Below, one piece after another: positions 62,469 to 64,000 of a stretch of DNA of 64,000 bases; position 1 is the stretch's first letter; each line of letters starts with the position of its first letter. Where the stretch lies: the NCBI GenBank assembly GCA_013289855.1, contig JABCZD010000004.1, forward strand, positions 1 to 64,000. The letters run 5' to 3'. The position numbers and the translations under genes were made by a program. The notes under the pieces were generated by a model. That model saw only the letters and a list, made by a program, of their open reading frames with translations, made no database searches and was not told the origin of the DNA. Origin of the DNA: Acidobacteriota bacterium (GTDB taxonomy: Bacteria > Acidobacteriota > Terriglobia > Acidiferrales > UBA7541).

Positions 62469-64000
62469 TCAGTGCGTCGAAACCACGGAGCCCGCCACGG
62501 TGGCTGGTGGCAGAAAGAAATCTCTGGGCGACTGCACGAATCGCCGCAGAAGCGTCCGGAGAATTTCGAGGTGATCCTTGGATGAAACGTCTTGCGCGCG
62601 CAACGCCAGCATCAGCGCCAGATAAAAACTAACCGCGAGGTTCAAGACGAACGTAAAAGCAATGCCGAGCGCGGCCCAATAGAGATCCCCGTGGTCGATG
62701 GCTTCGCGGCCCAGCGACGCGGAGGAAAGCGCCACCGTTCCGGTCGAAAGCGTGACGTGCCGTACGTCAATCGGCAATCCGAAAAATCGCGCCAACGGAG
62801 GCGTCATCCCCAGCATGAATCCCAGCGCGATGCTGCCGCCCCAGCCAGATACGTTGCGCGAGAACACGTCGGAGATGCGCGTCAAGGTCTGGCGTCGCAA
62901 CAGGCCTGCAAGGCGGTGGTCCGCGATGGCTTGCGGCAGGCGGTTGTATACCGCCCAATTTTCGATCCATCCACCAACTAAACTGGAAACCCACAGAATC
63001 ACGCCGGTCAGTGCCGCGAAGAGAATGGTGCCACTGCGAAAAGGATTGAGCGACTCCACGGTGTGCTGCGCGGTATCTTCAGAAATGAACGGCGCGCCTG
63101 TGGCGTAGCGCCAGGCAAAACTGAAAGCCATCGCACCGAAGCAAACGGCAATAATATTTCCCAGTGCAGCCGCGAGCTGCGAGCGAAAAATTCGTGCCAC
63201 GAAGGTTACCAGTTCGTCGCTTTGCGACGCATCGCGGCAGCGGTGCACGATACGCGCAAGCGCGGCGCCGGTCATTGAGGGCTGCTTGGTGGCCAGCACC
63301 AAGCCGAAAATCTGCAGCAAAATAAAGCTTACGGCATAGTTGAGCCCGGAGATAAAACCTTCGACGAACAGCGGCAGTCCGGAATGCGTGACCACCATTT
63401 TTATGCCGGCGGTTGCTACGGTCAGCAAGCCTCCGCCCAGCGCCGCGCGCCACATCAGCCAGTACTCGCTGCGATCCGCGGTGATGTAGTGTTCGCCGGT
63501 CTTTCCCGCCGACTCGGTGATTTTGCGGGCCAGCAGCCGCAGGCTATTGTGCGCCAGACGGCGAATGCTGCGGTCTTCGACCCGTCCCCGGACCACGTCC
63601 GTGAGCAAACGTTGCGCCGCGTTTTTCGTCTCGTGGCCGGGCGCAGCTACGAGCACGGCGGCGAGGGCTTCGACGCGCAACAGACTGAGGCGAATCACGT
63701 CGAGTACGTACACCACGTCCAGGTTCACGCCGTTGGCATCGAGATTGTTCACGATGGACTGCAGTTCCGCGCGGCAGTCGGCTACCGTTTGTCTTAAGCC
63801 TTTATCAGCTAGCGCGATTCCGTCGTGGGTTTTGACGGCGGTGACAAGCGCGTCGGCGCTTCTGGTCAGGCGATAAAAGGGCGATTGCTGGATCGGGCCG
63901 GGGCGGGAACGCATGCGTAGCTCTTCGGAAAGTCCCAAGCCCTGAACACGCGCCCCGAGCAAGCTGAGAGCATCGAGCAGCGTCTCGACCATCGGCGGCC
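62469..64000 (-). CDS. Gcr-type ('site-specific recombinase' family) membrane protein, 5' end cut by the window
   Basis: At least 507 residues are present, and the frame is open to the window edge. The family is usually over 600 residues, so the N-terminus is probably missing. Multiple helices (GLLTVATAGIKMVVTHSGLPL, FISGLNYAVSFILLQIFGLVLATKQPSMTGAAL, FAALTGVILWVSSLVGGWIENW, SIALGFMLGMTPPLARFFGLPIDVRHVTLS) match the Gcr/PF10136 family. Although labelled recombinase, it lacks serine or tyrosine recombinase motifs and looks like an integral membrane protein. Confidence 0.8.
   Translation of the reverse strand, partial: PPMVETLLDALSLLGARVQGLGLSEELRMRSRPGPIQQSPFYRLTRSADALVTAVKTHDGIALADKGLRQTVADCRAELQSIVNNLDANGVNLDVVYVLDVIRLSLLRVEALAAVLVAAPGHETKNAAQRLLTDVVRGRVEDRSIRRLAHNSLRLLARKITESAGKTGEHYITADRSEYWLMWRAALGGGLLTVATAGIKMVVTHSGLPLFVEGFISGLNYAVSFILLQIFGLVLATKQPSMTGAALARIVHRCRDASQSDELVTFVARIFRSQLAAALGNIIAVCFGAMAFSFAWRYATGAPFISEDTAQHTVESLNPFRSGTILFAALTGVILWVSSLVGGWIENWAVYNRLPQAIADHRLAGLLRRQTLTRISDVFSRNVSGWGGSIALGFMLGMTPPLARFFGLPIDVRHVTLSTGTVALSSASLGREAIDHGDLYWAALGIAFTFVLNLAVSFYLALMLALRAQDVSSKDHLEILRTLLRRFVQSPRDFFLPPATVAGSVVSTH

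Overview
The window looks like a chromosomal segment of an Acidobacteriota (Terriglobia/Koribacter-like) genome. GC is near 58% throughout. The gene content is typical of that phylum: a cupin hydroxynitrile lyase almost residue-for-residue like the Granulicella/Acidobacterium enzymes, a large secreted S53 (kumamolisin-type) protease with Ig-like repeats, a YXWGXW-repeat exported protein, many small secreted proteins of unknown function, and frequent TTG/GTG starts. There is no rRNA, no transposase, no phage structural gene and no CRISPR array. One tRNA gene, tRNA-Gly(CCC), is present. The taxonomic call is an inference from gene families, not a measurement.

Layout. 0.3-1 kb: a ribbon-helix-helix regulator and a two-helix membrane protein under one promoter that is overlaid by an array of half-sites. 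1-10 kb: acetamidase, ACSF3/MatB-like acyl-CoA synthetase, AidB-type acyl-CoA dehydrogenase, phospholipase-D-like protein and ABC exporter. 10-23 kb: mostly small or secreted proteins of unknown function, including three paralogous Cys-rich microproteins (about 46 residues) and two near-identical DUF1328 membrane proteins. 23-27 kb: SAM hydrolase, an oligopeptide permease pair without its other subunits, and a CNNM/CorC-type protein. 27-42 kb: accessory enzymes and unknown proteins, with three copies of one dispersed repeat, each just upstream of a + strand gene. 42-49 kb: housekeeping genes on the minus strand (nadK, tlyA, ispA, xseB, then a GAF-SpoIIE phosphatase overlapping lysA). 49.6-55.7 kb: glycosyltransferase, methyltransferases (one split by an in-frame amber codon), deoC, hpt, DinB and MarC. 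55.8-61.3 kb: a co-oriented set (asparagine synthase-like amidotransferase, AglD/LPG-synthase-type membrane protein, UDP-sulfoquinovose synthase, and a pair of small EamA-type proteins like ArnE/ArnF) that reads as an envelope glycan or glycolipid locus. 61-64 kb: a secreted protein and the 3' part of a Gcr-type membrane 'recombinase'.

How it works together. The best supported units are the RHH module, nadK-tlyA-ispA-xseB (isoprenoid/NADP housekeeping), deoC-hpt (nucleoside/purine salvage), the CNNM-dppB-dppC translational chain, the GAF/SpoIIE-lysA pair, and the sulfoquinovose-centred locus. The window is unusually rich in non-coding repeats that recur in the same orientation relative to downstream genes. 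Two such families, the leaderless-looking microprotein family and the RHH operator array are the most unusual signals. Motif positions were read directly from the sequence. Family assignments are from recognition without database searches.
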